64,000 nucleotides of DNA from Aquabacterium parvum (lineage in GTDB: Bacteria > Pseudomonadota > Gammaproteobacteria > Burkholderiales > Burkholderiaceae_C). The DNA is taken from the NCBI RefSeq assembly GCF_001447195.1, contig NZ_LFRI01000245.1, forward strand, positions 1 through 64,000. The letters run 5' to 3'. The position numbers were made by a program, and so were the translations under genes. The notes below the pieces were generated by a model. That model was given only the letters and a program-made list of their open reading frames with translations, was not told the origin of the DNA and did not search any database. Positions 8,749 through 18,640 of this stretch are shown piece after piece (position 1 is the first letter of the stretch; every line of letters starts with the position of its first letter).

Positions 8749-10479
8749 TCACATCTTGTCTGGCGCGCTCACGCCCAGAAGGGCCAGGCCACTGCGCAGC
8801 ACCTGGGCGGTGGCTGCCAGCAGCGCAACACGGGCGCGGGTCAGTTCGACATCATCCACCAGGAATCGTTCCGCAGCGTAGTAGCTGTGGAAGGCACCGG
8901 CCAGGTCGCGCAGGTAGAAAGCCACGTCGTGCGGGGCCAGGCCAGCTGCAGCCTGAGTGAGCATGTCGGGGTACTCAGCCAGCTTGCTCATCAGGGTGAG
9001 TTCGCTGGGGGCGGTCAGCAGGGTCAGCTGGGCCTGGGGCAGGCCGGCCAGGTCACCCCCGCGCTCGGCGGCCCAGTCGCGCATCACCTTGCTCATGCGG
9101 GCGTGGGCGTACTGCACGTAGAACACCGGGTTCTCGTCGTTGGTCTTGAGGGCGAGGTCGACGTCGAAAACGAACTCGGTGTCGGCCTTGCGGCTGATCA
9201 GGAAGAAGCGGACAGCGTCCTTGCTGGTCCACTCGATCAAGTCGCGCAGGGTGACGTAGCTGCCGGCACGCTTGGAGATCTTGACCTCCTCGCCGTTGCG
9301 CATCACGGTGACCATCTTGTGCAGGACGTAGTCTGGCCAGCCCTGGGGGATGCCTACACCCGCGGCCTGCAGGCCGGCGCGCACGCGGGCGATGGTGCCG
9401 TGGTGGTCGGAGCCCTGGATGTTGACGACCTGCTCGAAGCCGCGCTCCCACTTGGCGATGTGATAGGCCACGTCGGGCACGAAGTAGGTGTAGCCGCCAT
9501 CGGACTTGCGCATGACGCGGTCCTTGTCGTCGCCGTAGTCGGTGCTGCGCAACCACAGGGCGCCGCCTTCTTCGAAGGTCTTGCCGGCGTCTTTGAGCTT
9601 TTGCACCGCTGCCTCGACCCGGCCCGAGGTGTAGAGGCTGGACTCGAGGTAGTAGTTGTCGAAGCGGACGCCGAAGGCCTTGAGGTCCAGGTCCTGCTCG
9701 TGGCGCAGGTAGGCCACAGCGAACTGGCGGATGCCGTCGAGGTCGTTCACGTCCCCCGAGGCGGTGAACTCGCGGTCGTCGGCCTTGACCGTCTTCTTGG
9801 CCAGGAAGTCGGCGGCGATGTCGGCGATGTAGTCGCCGTTGTAGAACTTCTTGCTCTCCGGGTTCTCCGGATCTGTCGGCCAGCAGTCGTCGCCCGGCTT
9901 GAAGCCCTGGATGCGCAGGTGCGTGCTGTGGGTGAGCGTGTCGATCTGCACGCCAGCGTCGTTGTAATAGAACTCGCGCGTGACCTGCTGGCCTTGCGTC
10001 TCGAACAGGTTGCACAGCGCGTCGCCCAGGGCGCCCTGACGGCCGTGGCCGACGTGCAACGGGCCGGTGGGGTTGGCCGAGACGAACTCGACGAGCACCT
10101 TCTTGCCGGTGGCGGGCTGCCAGCCAAACTGGTCGCCAGCGGTCAGCACGTCGGTGATGGTGCTTTGCTTGGCTTCGGGCTTGAGGCGCAGGTTGATGAA
10201 GCCGGGGCCGGCGATTTCGATGGGCAACTGCACCCATCGCTGCACAGCCGGCTGGGCTTCGAGCGCGGCGACCAGGGCTGCGGCCAGCTCGCGGGGGTTC
10301 TTTTTGAGGGGCTTGGCCAGCTGCATGGCGGCCGTGACGGCGAGGTCGCCATGGGCGGCCTGCTTGGGCGCCTCGAAAACGGGCGCCGGCGGGGTGGCGG
10401 CGTCTGGGGCCACCTGCGAAAGGACTTGCGACAGGGCCTGGCCCAGGGCCGAAAGGAGGTCACGCTTGGCTTGGATCAT
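8749..10479 (-). CDS. argS: arginyl-tRNA synthetase
   Basis: Class I aminoacyl-tRNA synthetase charging tRNA-Arg. The N-terminal Add1 domain is followed by the HIGH-like signature in [21 protein letters not shown], and the C-terminal anticodon-binding domain ends [12 protein letters not shown]. The DALR region includes YVQYAHARM. 576 aa, typical. The start ATG at 10479 gives the canonical N-terminus ([13 protein letters not shown]); an open frame extends further upstream but is unlike the family. It is first in the leftward argS-SPOR-dsbA group. Confidence 0.96.
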   Translation of the reverse strand: MIQAKRDLLSALGQALSQVLSQVAPDAATPPAPVFEAPKQAAHGDLAVTAAMQLAKPLKKNPRELAAALVAALEAQPAVQRWVQLPIEIAGPGFINLRLKPEAKQSTITDVLTAGDQFGWQPATGKKVLVEFVSANPTGPLHVGHGRQGALGDALCNLFETQGQQVTREFYYNDAGVQIDTLTHSTHLRIQGFKPGDDCWPTDPENPESKKFYNGDYIADIAADFLAKKTVKADDREFTASGDVNDLDGIRQFAVAYLRHEQDLDLKAFGVRFDNYYLESSLYTSGRVEAAVQKLKDAGKTFEEGGALWLRSTDYGDDKDRVMRKSDGGYTYFVPDVAYHIAKWERGFEQVVNIQGSDHHGTIARVRAGLQAAGVGIPQGWPDYVLHKMVTVMRNGEEVKISKRAGSYVTLRDLIEWTSKDAVRFFLISRKADTEFVFDVDLALKTNDENPVFYVQYAHARMSKVMRDWAAERGGDLAGLPQAQLTLLTAPSELTLMSKLAEYPDMLTQAAAGLAPHDVAFYLRDLAGAFHSYYAAERFLVDDVELTRARVALLAATAQVLRSGLALLGVSAPDKM

Positions 10480-10630
10480 GGGCGGGATTCTACGAGGCGG
10501 CGCCAGAACCCGCGTCGCGCGGGGCTGACCCGGGTCAAGCGAGAAGAAATGCACAGTTGGCAGCAGGCTTTTTGGCTGACGCAAGCAGGGTCGAACGTGA
10601 CAAGATGCCCCACAGGATGAGCAAAAGACC

Positions 10631-11968
10631 ATGACAGGCATCGACATCGACCTGGCTGCCGGCACCGTCGGCAAGTACCGGGTGATCAAACGGCTGGGCG
10701 AAGGCGCCACCAGCGAAGTCTTCCTGTGCCGGGACGACTTCCACGACCGCGATGTCGCCATCAAGCGCGTTCGGTCGTCGGTGCTGGGCGACGCGGTCGA
10801 CGGGCCGGTCTACGCGCGCTTTTTCGCCGCCGAAGCTGCCCTGGTCGGGCGCTTGCAGCACCCCAATGTCGTGCAGATCTACGACGCCGTGGCCGACCCG
10901 ACCTCGCCCTACGTGGTGATGGAGTACGTGCCGGGCACGACGCTGCGCAGCTTCTGCCGCCCCGACAGCCTGCTGCCGCTGGAGCTGATCGTGGAAATCG
11001 GCTTCAAGTGCGCGATGGCGCTGGGCTATGTGTACCGACAGGGCCTGATCCACCGCGACGTCAAGCCGGCCAACATCCTGGCGCTGACCAATGCGCAGGG
11101 GCTGGTCACCGACGTCAAGATCACCGACTTCGGCAGCGTGCTCAACATGACGGCCGACTCGACCCAGGTGCACCAGGTGGGCTCGCTGGCCTACATGGCG
11201 CCCGAGCAGCTCGATGGCCACACGCTCGACGCGCGCGCCGACATGTACGCGCTGGGGGCGGTGCTGTACCACCTCATCGCGGGACGCCCGCCATTCGACG
11301 CCCCCTCGCAACCCGCGCTGATGAACCTGATCTACAACCAGGAGCCGACGCCGCTGTCGACGCTGCGCTCGGGCGTGCACCCGGCGGTCGATCAGGTGGT
11401 GCTGCGCGCGCTGGCCAAGTCACCCAACGACCGCTATGCCAACTGGGACGAGTTCGCGCAGGCGCTCTCGAGCCTGGTGTCGGAGCACCAGGTGCCACGC
11501 GGCCATGTGCAGGGCGTGCTGGACTCGGAGCGCTTCAACCTGCTGCGCACGCTCGACTTCTTCTCGAACTTTGGCGACGTGGAGTTGTGGGAGGTGGTGC
11601 ACCGCGCGCGGTGGCAGCGCTTCCCGTTCGGCCATGCGCTGTACCGACGCGGCGAAGAGGGCAAGACCTTTCACATCATTGCGCAAGGCAGCGTGGAGGT
11701 GTATCGCAACAACAAGCGCGTGGCGCTGCTGGGCGCGGGCACCTCGGTGGGCGAGATGGCCTACCTGGCGCCCAGCCCCGAGTTGCGCAAGCACAGCACC
11801 GACGTGGTGGTGACCGAGCCGGCCACCACGATCTCGTTCACGCCGGAGGCCATGCAGTCGCTGAGCCCGGCCAGCCGGCACCTCTTCGATGAGTCGTTCA
11901 TCCGGGTGCTGGTGCGGCGGCTGCATGCGGCGCACGAGGCGCTGGCGCACCCACGGCGGATCATGTGA
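10631..11968 (+). CDS. Ser/Thr protein kinase with C-terminal cyclic-nucleotide-binding-like domain
   Basis: 445 aa, no membrane helix, so cytoplasmic. Hanks-type kinase (about 15-285): Gly loop [10 protein letters not shown] (22-31), Lys45 in VAIK, catalytic HRDVKPAN (141-148), DFG (166-168), APEQ (190-193). Residues 310-432 form a Crp-like cNMP-binding fold ([18 protein letters not shown], then [11 protein letters not shown]). The phosphate-binding cassette lacks the usual Arg-x-Ala and reads KHSTDV instead, so cAMP or cGMP binding is uncertain. The kinase motifs look intact. It stands alone, divergent from argS. The substrate is unknown; I infer allosteric control of the kinase by the C-terminal domain. 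Confidence 0.88.
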   Translation: MTGIDIDLAAGTVGKYRVIKRLGEGATSEVFLCRDDFHDRDVAIKRVRSSVLGDAVDGPVYARFFAAEAALVGRLQHPNVVQIYDAVADPTSPYVVMEYVPGTTLRSFCRPDSLLPLELIVEIGFKCAMALGYVYRQGLIHRDVKPANILALTNAQGLVTDVKITDFGSVLNMTADSTQVHQVGSLAYMAPEQLDGHTLDARADMYALGAVLYHLIAGRPPFDAPSQPALMNLIYNQEPTPLSTLRSGVHPAVDQVVLRALAKSPNDRYANWDEFAQALSSLVSEHQVPRGHVQGVLDSERFNLLRTLDFFSNFGDVELWEVVHRARWQRFPFGHALYRRGEEGKTFHIIAQGSVEVYRNNKRVALLGAGTSVGEMAYLAPSPELRKHSTDVVVTEPATTISFTPEAMQSLSPASRHLFDESFIRVLVRRLHAAHEALAHPRRIM

Positions 11969-11989
11969 CCTCGCTGTGACCGATCGGGC

Positions 11990-12856
11990 TCAGGCTGTCC
12001 GGCGACGGCGCGCAGCCCACCAACCCAATCCCATCAGACCGGCCAGCGTCATCGCGGTGGTGCCCGGCTCGGGCACGGCCACGACCGTGGGGTGGATCTC
12101 GATGCTGCTCAGGAAGATCTGAGCCTCACCCAGGTCGGTCTCGTACCGGTAGACCGGTTGCTCGATGTAGACCGGCACATAGGTGTAGTAACAAGTGAAA
12201 GGCTCTTCGGTTTCGCAGTAGTCGAGCACCTGCTCGTCGTGCGAGTAGACCTGCTCGTAGCGATCGAGGACCTCGATGTAATCGACCCCGCCCCAGGCGC
12301 TCAGGTTGCCCGAAAGCTGAGGCGCGGCGGCCCCGGCCTGGTAGGTCTCGATCGAAAAGCTGTCGCCACCGAAGTTGCCGCCGGTTGTGATGGCGCCAGA
12401 CTGTGCGTTCAGGCCCACGTTGCCAGGTGACTCGGTGAAATAACCCCCGGTGTACTTGATCGTGTAGCCGTTGATCACGTAGCCCGCTTCGGCCGTGAAA
12501 TTGAACAAGGCACTGAAGGACGCCGAGCGTGAATCCTCACTGAAATAGGGGTAGCTGCTGGCGTAGGCCGCAACGAGGCCGCCCAGGTTGATGACAACGC
12601 CCTGCCCCGACTGAGCGTAGCCCATCGCATCGGGCGAGATGTCCATCAGGCCGTTGTAGGTGGTGTCGCTCTGGAAGACAAAGGTGTCGGGGTCGAAGTC
12701 GATGAGGACCTGCCCAGTGGCCCATTGGACGGGCGCGGCCTGGGCGGCCATCGGCAGGGCCAGGGCCAGGCATGCCGCCAGCACCGTTGCGCCTGGCAGG
12801 CGCTTGGGATCAAAGGCGGGACGACGAACCAATGCAGGACAGACAGGCATGGACAT
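11990..12856 (-). CDS. PEP-CTERM sorting domain protein
   Basis: 288 aa secreted protein. An N-terminal signal peptide (about residues 1-41, ending PMAAQA) is followed by a beta-rich, Gly/Ser/Tyr-rich body with no domain I recognise. The C-terminal tripartite anchor is VPEPG (about 261-265), a hydrophobic helix and an RRRR tail. Such proteins are processed by an exosortase and are typically surface or exopolysaccharide-associated. Residues about 195-240 are unusually rich in Tyr, Glu and Asp with two Cys, a possible disulfide loop. The ribosome binding site GAGGAG lies eight bases before the start. No exosortase gene is visible in the window. Confidence 0.85.
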   Translation of the reverse strand: MSMPVCPALVRRPAFDPKRLPGATVLAACLALALPMAAQAAPVQWATGQVLIDFDPDTFVFQSDTTYNGLMDISPDAMGYAQSGQGVVINLGGLVAAYASSYPYFSEDSRSASFSALFNFTAEAGYVINGYTIKYTGGYFTESPGNVGLNAQSGAITTGGNFGGDSFSIETYQAGAAAPQLSGNLSAWGGVDYIEVLDRYEQVYSHDEQVLDYCETEEPFTCYYTYVPVYIEQPVYRYETDLGEAQIFLSSIEIHPTVVAVPEPGTTAMTLAGLMGLGWWAARRRRTA

Positions 12857-13083
12857 GACGGCGGCTCCTCTGCGTTGGTGAATCGGTTGCGCAGCTTAAG
12901 AGGCGCGCCGCCCCAACTCCTATCCCTATGATCGTGAGCGCGGGGTCGGTCGCCCGCCAAGCCGCCTTGGCGGCATGCGTTGCGGTGTGTCATCGACAGC
13001 GGTGGGTGGGGCGTTCACAATGGGTCAGGTGCCCCAAGACACCTGATCCACCCACAACAGACACCTTTCGATGGAGTGAAGAC

Positions 13084-13347
13084 ATGCGTGCACTGATCGC
13101 CACCCTCTCCCTGGCCTTGATGGCCGGCCTGGCCCACGCCAACCCCGAGTGCGAGGCCAAGGCCGTCGACAAGAACGGCAAGGCCCTGGCCGGCGCCGCC
13201 AAAAGCAGCTTCGTCAAGAAGTGCGTCAAGGAAACGACCGGCGCGGCCTGCTCGGCCAAGGCGCTGGACAAGAACGGCAAGCCGCTGGCCGGTGCCGCCA
13301 AGAACAGCTTCATGAAAAAGTGCGAGAAGGAAGCGGTGGCGGGCTGA
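13084..13347 (+). CDS. small exported PsiF-repeat protein
   Basis: 87 aa. The signal peptide ends at AHA (about residue 19); the mature part is two near-identical units of about 33 aa, each C-x-AKA-x-DKNGK-x-LAGAAK-x-SF-x-KKC, matching the PsiF repeat. PsiF of E. coli is phosphate-starvation induced with unknown function; the role here is likewise unknown. GGAG precedes the ATG by 8 nt. The 5' region contains the inverted repeat TCAGGTG/CACCTGA (13025-13046), which may be regulatory. A strong terminator follows, so this is a monocistronic gene. Confidence 0.82.
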   Translation: MRALIATLSLALMAGLAHANPECEAKAVDKNGKALAGAAKSSFVKKCVKETTGAACSAKALDKNGKPLAGAAKNSFMKKCEKEAVAG

Positions 13348-13375
13348 CATCGCACTCGCTCCCGCCCACCCGAAG

Positions 13376-13398
13376 CCCGGCCCTGAGCCGGGTTTTTT
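13376..13398 (+). terminator. intrinsic terminator after the PsiF-repeat gene
   Basis: Stem CCCGGC/GCCGGG with loop CCTGA, followed by six T residues. It lies 29 bp after the stop codon of the small repeat protein. Confidence 0.85.
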
Positions 13399-13428
13399 GT
13401 GGGCGATGAGGCTGGATGCAGCGCGCGC

Positions 13429-13464
13429 TCAGTGCACCCCTCAGTGCACCCCTCAGCGCACCCA
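13429..13464. repeat. three tandem 12-bp units covering a stop codon
   Basis: Unit TCAGTGCACCCC occurs twice exactly (13429-13440, 13441-13452) and a third time with changes (13453-13464, TCAGCGCACCCA). On the minus strand each unit places a TGA in the same frame. The last codons and stop of the DUF2214 gene are thus followed by two in-frame duplicates. It is probably a slippage product. Confidence 0.75.
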
Positions 13465-13905
13465 GATGCCCCGCGCCAAAAACGCCCCCAGCAACGGCAG
13501 CACCAGCAGCAGGTGGGCCTGGGCCATGATCCAGCGGCGGATGCCGCGCACCTCGGCTTCATCCGGCAAAGCGCCGGTCGCGTTGAGCTGGCGCTTCCAG
13601 CGGATGAACGCAAACGTTGGCTTGAGCGACATCAGCCCGATGAGCGCGAACAGCGTCACCTTGGCATGCAACAAAGGCTGGCCCCAGTACCAGCCCATGC
13701 CCTTGACGCCCCAGTAGGTGCGCGCCAGGCCCGTGGCCAGCACGGCGATGGCGGCCACCAGGTAGATGAGGTCCACCCGGGCCAGGCGGCGCACGACGGC
13801 GGCGTTCATCCATTCGGGACGGCACAGCGCGGCCTCGCTGGTGATGAAGACCACCACGCTGAGGATGGCAACGAAGTGGGCGTAGGCGAGCAGGGCTTCG
13901 GTCAT
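13453..13905 (-). CDS. DUF2214 family membrane protein
   Basis: 150 aa with four predicted membrane helices (about 5-22, 45-63, 82-100, 125-145) and the family pattern ALLAYAHFVAILSVVVFITSE plus DLIYLVAAIAVLATGLARTYWGVKG. Function is unknown. The start at 13905 gives the canonical N-terminus. The LysR gene ends 17 bp upstream on the same strand, so the two may be co-transcribed. Confidence 0.82.
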   Translation of the reverse strand: MTEALLAYAHFVAILSVVVFITSEAALCRPEWMNAAVVRRLARVDLIYLVAAIAVLATGLARTYWGVKGMGWYWGQPLLHAKVTLFALIGLMSLKPTFAFIRWKRQLNATGALPDEAEVRGIRRWIMAQAHLLLVLPLLGAFLARGIWVR

Positions 13906-13922
13906 GGCGCGATCATGCCTGA

Positions 13923-14846
13923 TCACGCGGCCAGCGCGACGGCCTGCTTCCAGTAGCCGGGCTCGCGGTACGTGGCCTGCAGGAAATCGACCCACAGGCT
14001 CAGCCGCAGCGGCCGGTGCTTGCGCTGCGCGAAGACCGCGTAGATGCCGGTGGGCGGCGCGGCGAACTCGTCGAGCACGGTCACGAGCTGGCCGGTGCGC
14101 ACATCGGCCTCGACCTCCCACCACGAGCGCCAGGCCAGGCCCAGGCCCGCCAGGCACCAGGCGTGCAGCACCTGGCCGTCGGAACAATCGAAGCGCGAGG
14201 TGGGCCGCACATGGGTGAGCTGACCTTCGACGGTGAAGGCCCAGCCACGTGTCTGGCTGGCCTCGGAGCTCAAGGTCAGGCACTCGTGGCGGGCGATGTC
14301 TGCGGGGCGCTGAGGGCGGCCGCGCGCGGCCAGGTAGGCCGGGCTGGCCACGCACAGGCGGCGGTTGTCGGCCAGGCGCACGCTGACCAGGCTGGAGTCG
14401 GGCATCTCGCCCACGCGCACGGCGCAATCGAAGCCCTCGTGCACCAGGTCGACCAGGCGGTCGGACAGATCGAGCGAGACGGTCAGGCCGGGGTGGTCGG
14501 TCACGAAGCGCGGCACCAGGGGCGCCACGTGACGCCGCCCGAAACCCGCCGGCGCGGTGATTCGAAGGTGACCACGGGCCTGCAGCCCCCCGGCGCTGAC
14601 CTCGGACTCGGCGTTGGCCAGGTCGGCCAGGATGCGCTGCGCGTCTTCCAGGAAGGCGGCACCCTCGTGCGTCAGGCTGATGCGGCGCGTGGTGCGCAGC
14701 AGCAGCTTGACGCCCAGGCGCTCTTCCAGCGCATCGATGCGCCGGCCGATGACAGCGGGCGCCACGCCCTCGGCCCCGGCCGCCGCGGTGAGGCTGCCCT
14801 TGGTGGCGACGGCGACGAAGGATTCCAGCTGCTTGAGTCGGTCCAT
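13923..14846 (-). CDS. LysR family transcriptional regulator
   Basis: 307 aa. Winged helix-turn-helix at residues 1-60 (MDRLKQLESFVAVATKGSLT, then RRIDALEERLGVKLLLRTTR), followed by a periplasmic-binding-like effector domain of the CrgA/DmlR type to the C-terminus. It is divergent from malate synthase G across a 346-bp gap, the usual arrangement when a LysR protein controls the facing gene. That target is an inference; DUF2214 downstream is another candidate. The start at 14846 removes an unconserved upstream extension. Confidence 0.88.
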   Translation of the reverse strand: MDRLKQLESFVAVATKGSLTAAAGAEGVAPAVIGRRIDALEERLGVKLLLRTTRRISLTHEGAAFLEDAQRILADLANAESEVSAGGLQARGHLRITAPAGFGRRHVAPLVPRFVTDHPGLTVSLDLSDRLVDLVHEGFDCAVRVGEMPDSSLVSVRLADNRRLCVASPAYLAARGRPQRPADIARHECLTLSSEASQTRGWAFTVEGQLTHVRPTSRFDCSDGQVLHAWCLAGLGLAWRSWWEVEADVRTGQLVTVLDEFAAPPTGIYAVFAQRKHRPLRLSLWVDFLQATYREPGYWKQAVALAA

Positions 14847-15192
14847 GCTCCTGCCCTGTTGTCCTGTGTAGGCGCTGGTTTGATGTCCTGCACCCCCGAA
14901 ACAGCCCCTGAGTGCCACCGGTTCACGGCCGTTCGATGAGCCATGTTGATCAGGGACACGTCAAAACACAATGGGGGCGCCGCCCGGGAAGATCCGAGGG
15001 GGCGGGTTCGATTTTTACCAAAAAGTCATGAATCAATGGATTTTTGAGTTGGTAATGATCAGATAGGTATGGAATAAACTGACGAGTTCCAAAAGAGGCG
15101 TGGTCCGCCTGTTGCATCACCCCCGCGACAGCCGCCCGATGGCCCGCCCCCGCCTCCACCAGATTCCACTGACTCTCTTCAAGAGGTTCTCC
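14847..15192. promoter_or_regulatory. divergent intergenic region between LysR gene and glcB
   Basis: 346 bp without a gene. The part near 15010-15080 is markedly A/T-richer than its surroundings and contains a plausible sigma-70 promoter for glcB (TTGAGT, 18 bp, TATGGA), but other registers are possible. It is the likely site of LysR binding. No RNA gene or attenuator is recognised. Confidence 0.4.
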
Positions 15193-17397
15193 ATGACCGC
15201 ACGCACCCAAGTTCACGGCCTGCAAGTGGCCACCGAGCTCTTCCGCTTCGTCGAAGACAAGGTCCTGCCAGGCACCGGCATCGACAGCGCCAAGTTCTGG
15301 GCTGGCTTTGACGCCATCGTCAACGAGCTGGCCCCCAAGAACGCCGCCCTGCTGGCCGAGCGCGACCGCATCCAGACCGAGATGGACGCCTGGCACACCG
15401 CCAACCCCGGCCCCATCACTGAAGGGGCCGCCATGGCCGCCTACAAGGCCCACCTGGAAAAGATCGGCTACCTGGTGCCCGTGCCCGGTGACGTCAAGGC
15501 CACCACCGCCAACGTGGACGCCGAGCTGGCCCTGCAAGCCGGCCCGCAGCTGGTGGTGCCCATCCTGAACGCCCGTTACGCGCTCAACGCCGCCAACGCC
15601 CGCTGGGGCAGCCTGTACGACGCCCTGTACGGCACCGACGCCATCTCCGAAGAAGGCGGCGCCGACAAGGGCAAGGGCTACAACCCGGTGCGCGGCGCCA
15701 AGGTGATCGCCTGGGCCCGCAACTTCCTGGACAAGGCCGCCCCGCTGGAAGGCGCTTCGCACAAGGAAGCCACCGGCTACAGCATCGCCGGCGGCAAGCT
15801 GGTCGTCGCCCTCAACGGCGGCAAGTCCACCGGCCTGCAGAACCCCGAGCAACTGGTCGGCTTCCAGGGTGATGCCGCCTCGCCTTCGAGCGTGCTGCTG
15901 GTCAACAACGGCATGCACGTCGACATCCAGATCAACCGCAGCACCCCGATCGGCCAGACCGACCCGGCTGGCGTGTCGGACCTGGTGCTGGAATCGGCCG
16001 TGTCGACCATCCTGGACCTGGAAGACTCGGTCGCCGCCGTGGACGCCGAAGACAAGGTGCTGGGCTACAGCAACTGGCTGGGCATCCAGCTGGGCACGCT
16101 GACCGAAGAAGTGGCCAAGGGCGGCAAGACCTTCACCCGCAAGCTCAATGGCGACCGCGTGTACACCGCCCCCAACGGCGGCGAAGTCAAGCTGCACGGC
16201 CGCTCGCTCATGTTCGTGCGCAACGTGGGTCACCTGATGACCAACCCCGCCATCCTGTGGGGCGCTGAAGGCAAAGAGATCCCCGAAGGCATCATGGACG
16301 CCGTGATCACCACGACCATCGCCCTGCACGACCTGCAAGGCCACGGTCAGATCAACGGCCAGGCCATCCGCAACTCGCGCACCGGCTCGGTCTACATCGT
16401 CAAGCCCAAGATGCACGGCCCCGCTGAAGTGGCGTTTGCCGCCGAGCTGTTCTCTCGCGTCGAGAAGCTGCTGGGCCTGGCCGACAGCACCGTCAAGCTG
16501 GGCATCATGGACGAAGAGCGCCGCACCTCGGTGAACCTCAAGGCCTGTATCGCTGCGGCATCCAGCCGCGTGGCCTTCATCAACACCGGCTTCCTGGACC
16601 GCACCGGCGACGAGATGCACACCGCCATGCTGGCCGGCCCGATGATGCGCAAGGGCGACATCAAGAACAGCGCCTGGATCGCCGCCTACGAGCGTCGCAA
16701 CGTGCTGATCGGCCTGCAGATGGGCCTGCGCGGCCGCGCCCAGATCGGCAAGGGCATGTGGGCCATGCCCGACCTGATGGCCGGCATGCTCGAGCAGAAG
16801 ATCGCCCACCCCAAGGCCGGTGCCAACACCGCCTGGACGCCTTCGCCCACCGCCGCCACGCTGCACGCCACCCACTATCACCAAGTGAGCGTCGCCGCCA
16901 TCCAGCAAGACATCGAGAAGACCGGCGAAGACCCGCAATCGCTGCTCGACAAGCTGCTGACCATCCCCGTGGTGGCACAGGCCAACTGGTCTGACGCCGA
17001 GAGGCAGCAAGAGCTGGACAACAACATCCAGGGCATCCTGGGTTACGTGGTGCGCTGGATCGACCAGGGCGTCGGCTGCTCCAAGGTGCCCGACATCCAC
17101 AACGTCGGCCTGATGGAAGACCGCGCCACGCTGCGCATCTCCAGCCAGCACGTGGCCAACTGGCTGCACCATGGCGTGATCACCGAAGCGCAGGTGCGTG
17201 ACAGCCTCAAGCGCATGGCCGCCGTGGTGGACGGCCAGAACGCTGGTGATGCCGCCTACGAGAGCCTGGTGGGCAACCCGCAAGGCGCTGCGTTCCAGGC
17301 CGCGCTGGACCTGGTCTTCAAGGGCAAGGAACAGCCGAGTGGCTACACCGAGCCGCTGCTGCACGCCTGGCGTTTGAAGAAGAAGGCTCAGGCCTGA
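15193..17397 (+). CDS. glcB: malate synthase G
   Basis: Condenses glyoxylate with acetyl-CoA to malate in the glyoxylate bypass or glycolate use. 734 aa, the size of the G isoform (about 723 aa; isoform A is near 530). Recognisable segments include [19 protein letters not shown], the TIM-barrel stretch [35 protein letters not shown] and the C-terminal [20 protein letters not shown], which supplies the catalytic Asp region. The start at 15193 has GAGG upstream. A rho-independent terminator follows, so it is transcribed alone. The divergent LysR is the probable regulator. Confidence 0.97.
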   Translation: MTARTQVHGLQVATELFRFVEDKVLPGTGIDSAKFWAGFDAIVNELAPKNAALLAERDRIQTEMDAWHTANPGPITEGAAMAAYKAHLEKIGYLVPVPGDVKATTANVDAELALQAGPQLVVPILNARYALNAANARWGSLYDALYGTDAISEEGGADKGKGYNPVRGAKVIAWARNFLDKAAPLEGASHKEATGYSIAGGKLVVALNGGKSTGLQNPEQLVGFQGDAASPSSVLLVNNGMHVDIQINRSTPIGQTDPAGVSDLVLESAVSTILDLEDSVAAVDAEDKVLGYSNWLGIQLGTLTEEVAKGGKTFTRKLNGDRVYTAPNGGEVKLHGRSLMFVRNVGHLMTNPAILWGAEGKEIPEGIMDAVITTTIALHDLQGHGQINGQAIRNSRTGSVYIVKPKMHGPAEVAFAAELFSRVEKLLGLADSTVKLGIMDEERRTSVNLKACIAAASSRVAFINTGFLDRTGDEMHTAMLAGPMMRKGDIKNSAWIAAYERRNVLIGLQMGLRGRAQIGKGMWAMPDLMAGMLEQKIAHPKAGANTAWTPSPTAATLHATHYHQVSVAAIQQDIEKTGEDPQSLLDKLLTIPVVAQANWSDAERQQELDNNIQGILGYVVRWIDQGVGCSKVPDIHNVGLMEDRATLRISSQHVANWLHHGVITEAQVRDSLKRMAAVVDGQNAGDAAYESLVGNPQGAAFQAALDLVFKGKEQPSGYTEPLLHAWRLKKKAQA

Positions 17398-17431
17398 TCA
17401 AGCTCAGCCGAACGGCTGATGCTCGATGAGA

Positions 17432-17457
17432 ACGGCGCCCTGCGGGGCGCCGTTTTT
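17432..17457 (+). terminator. intrinsic terminator after glcB
   Basis: Nine-bp stem ACGGCGCCC/GGGCGCCGT with loop TGCG, then five T residues. Confidence 0.88.
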
Positions 17458-17564
17458 CATGGAGCACAACACGACCGCCCCACCGCCATGGCTCCAACGT
17501 TCAGTTACAGTCATTGACGCATTCCCCTTCTCAGACAGGGGCTGTTCAACCCAGGGAGACAACC

Positions 17565-18248
17565 ATGAAGTCCTCGTTCCGTTTGGCTGCGCTCAGCGTT
17601 GCCATCGCCGCCCCCATGTTCATCACGGGCTGCGCCACCGAATCCTCACAAGCGCTGGCCGTGCAGAAAACCCAGGCCGCCACGCGCGCCTACGTGGGCG
17701 CCCGTGCGCCCATCGCCGTCGGCAAGTTCGACAACCGCTCGAGCTACCTGCGTGGCGTGTTCTCCGATGGCGTCGACCGCCTCGGCAGCCAGGCCAAGAC
17801 CATCCTGATCGGCCACCTGCAGCAGACCAACCGATTCAACGTGCTCGACCGCGACAACATGGCCGAGATCAAGCAAGAAGCCAGCATCCAGGGCGCCGCC
17901 CAGCAACTCAAGGGCGCCGACTTCGTCGTCACCGGCGATGTGACGGAGTTCGGTCGCAAGGAAGTGGGTGACCACCAGTTGTTCGGCATCCTGGGCAAAG
18001 GCAAGACCCAGGTGGCCTACGCGAAGGTCACCCTCAATGTGGTCAACATCCGCACCTCCGAGGTGGTGTATTCGGTCCAGGGCGCCGGTGAATACCAGCT
18101 GTCAAACCGCGAAATCATCGGCTTTGGCGGCACAGCCAGCTACGACTCGACGCTCAACGGCAAGGTTCTGGACCTGGCCATTCGCGAGGCCGTCGATCGC
18201 CTTGGCGAAGGCATTGACGCAGGCGCGTTCAAACCTGTTTCGCGTTAA
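17565..18248 (+). CDS. CsgG/HfaB-family outer-membrane lipoprotein
   Basis: 227 aa. Type II signal peptide with lipobox ITGC, then a CsgG-like fold (about 45-220: LIGHLQQTNRFNVLDRDN, GADFVVTGDVTEFGRK, AKVTLNVVNIRTSEVVYSVQGAGEY). CsgG forms the curli secretion pore, but no curli subunit genes are nearby. Instead it starts a three-gene lipoprotein operon with DUF4810 and DUF799 members, as in the Neisseria GNA1162 locus. AGGGAGA precedes the ATG at 17565. I infer an outer-membrane complex with the next two lipoproteins; its cargo or role is not known. Confidence 0.85.
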   Translation: MKSSFRLAALSVAIAAPMFITGCATESSQALAVQKTQAATRAYVGARAPIAVGKFDNRSSYLRGVFSDGVDRLGSQAKTILIGHLQQTNRFNVLDRDNMAEIKQEASIQGAAQQLKGADFVVTGDVTEFGRKEVGDHQLFGILGKGKTQVAYAKVTLNVVNIRTSEVVYSVQGAGEYQLSNREIIGFGGTASYDSTLNGKVLDLAIREAVDRLGEGIDAGAFKPVSR

Positions 18249-18269
18249 GCCTCAGGGAGAAATCAAACC

Positions 18270-18638
18270 ATGATGCATCGCCCCATCACCCGGGGGCTGG
18301 CAGCGCTTTGCCTGCTGACCACCCTGGCCGGTTGCGCCGGCCCCAAGCAGATCTACAGCTGGAACAGCTACCAGCCACAGGTCTATGCCCACCTCAAGAA
18401 CGACGGCAAGTCGTCGGCCGAAGAGCAGATCATCGAGCTGGAAAAAGGCATCCAGCAAGCCGCAGCCAAGGGCGCACAAGTCCCCCCGGGCTATCACGCG
18501 CACCTCGGACTGTTGTACTTGAACACCGGCCGCACCGATCAAGCCCTCGCGGCGTGGAACCAGGAAAAGGCCTTGTTTCCTGAGTCGACGAAATACATCG
18601 ACTTCCTGATCGGCAACATGAAAAAGAACCGGAGCTGA
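18270..18638 (+). CDS. DUF4810 lipoprotein
   Basis: 122 aa. The signal peptide has lipobox LAGC (Cys about residue 22); the mature part contains helical TPR-like segments (EQIIELEKGIQQAAAKGAQV, GYHAHLGLLYLNTGRTDQAL), typical of DUF4810. It is the second gene of the operon, 21 bp after the CsgG-like gene and 2 bp before the DUF799 gene, indicating tight co-translation. Function is unknown; it is probably a periplasm-facing partner of the CsgG-like protein. Confidence 0.85.
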   Translation: MMHRPITRGLAALCLLTTLAGCAGPKQIYSWNSYQPQVYAHLKNDGKSSAEEQIIELEKGIQQAAAKGAQVPPGYHAHLGLLYLNTGRTDQALAAWNQEKALFPESTKYIDFLIGNMKKNRS

Positions 18639-18640
18639 CC

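Noticed and set aside
15060..17364. Very long open frame on the strand opposite malate synthase G
   Set aside because: It mirrors glcB codon structure and gives a low-complexity His/Gly/Val-rich translation with no family likeness. High GC keeps antisense frames open.
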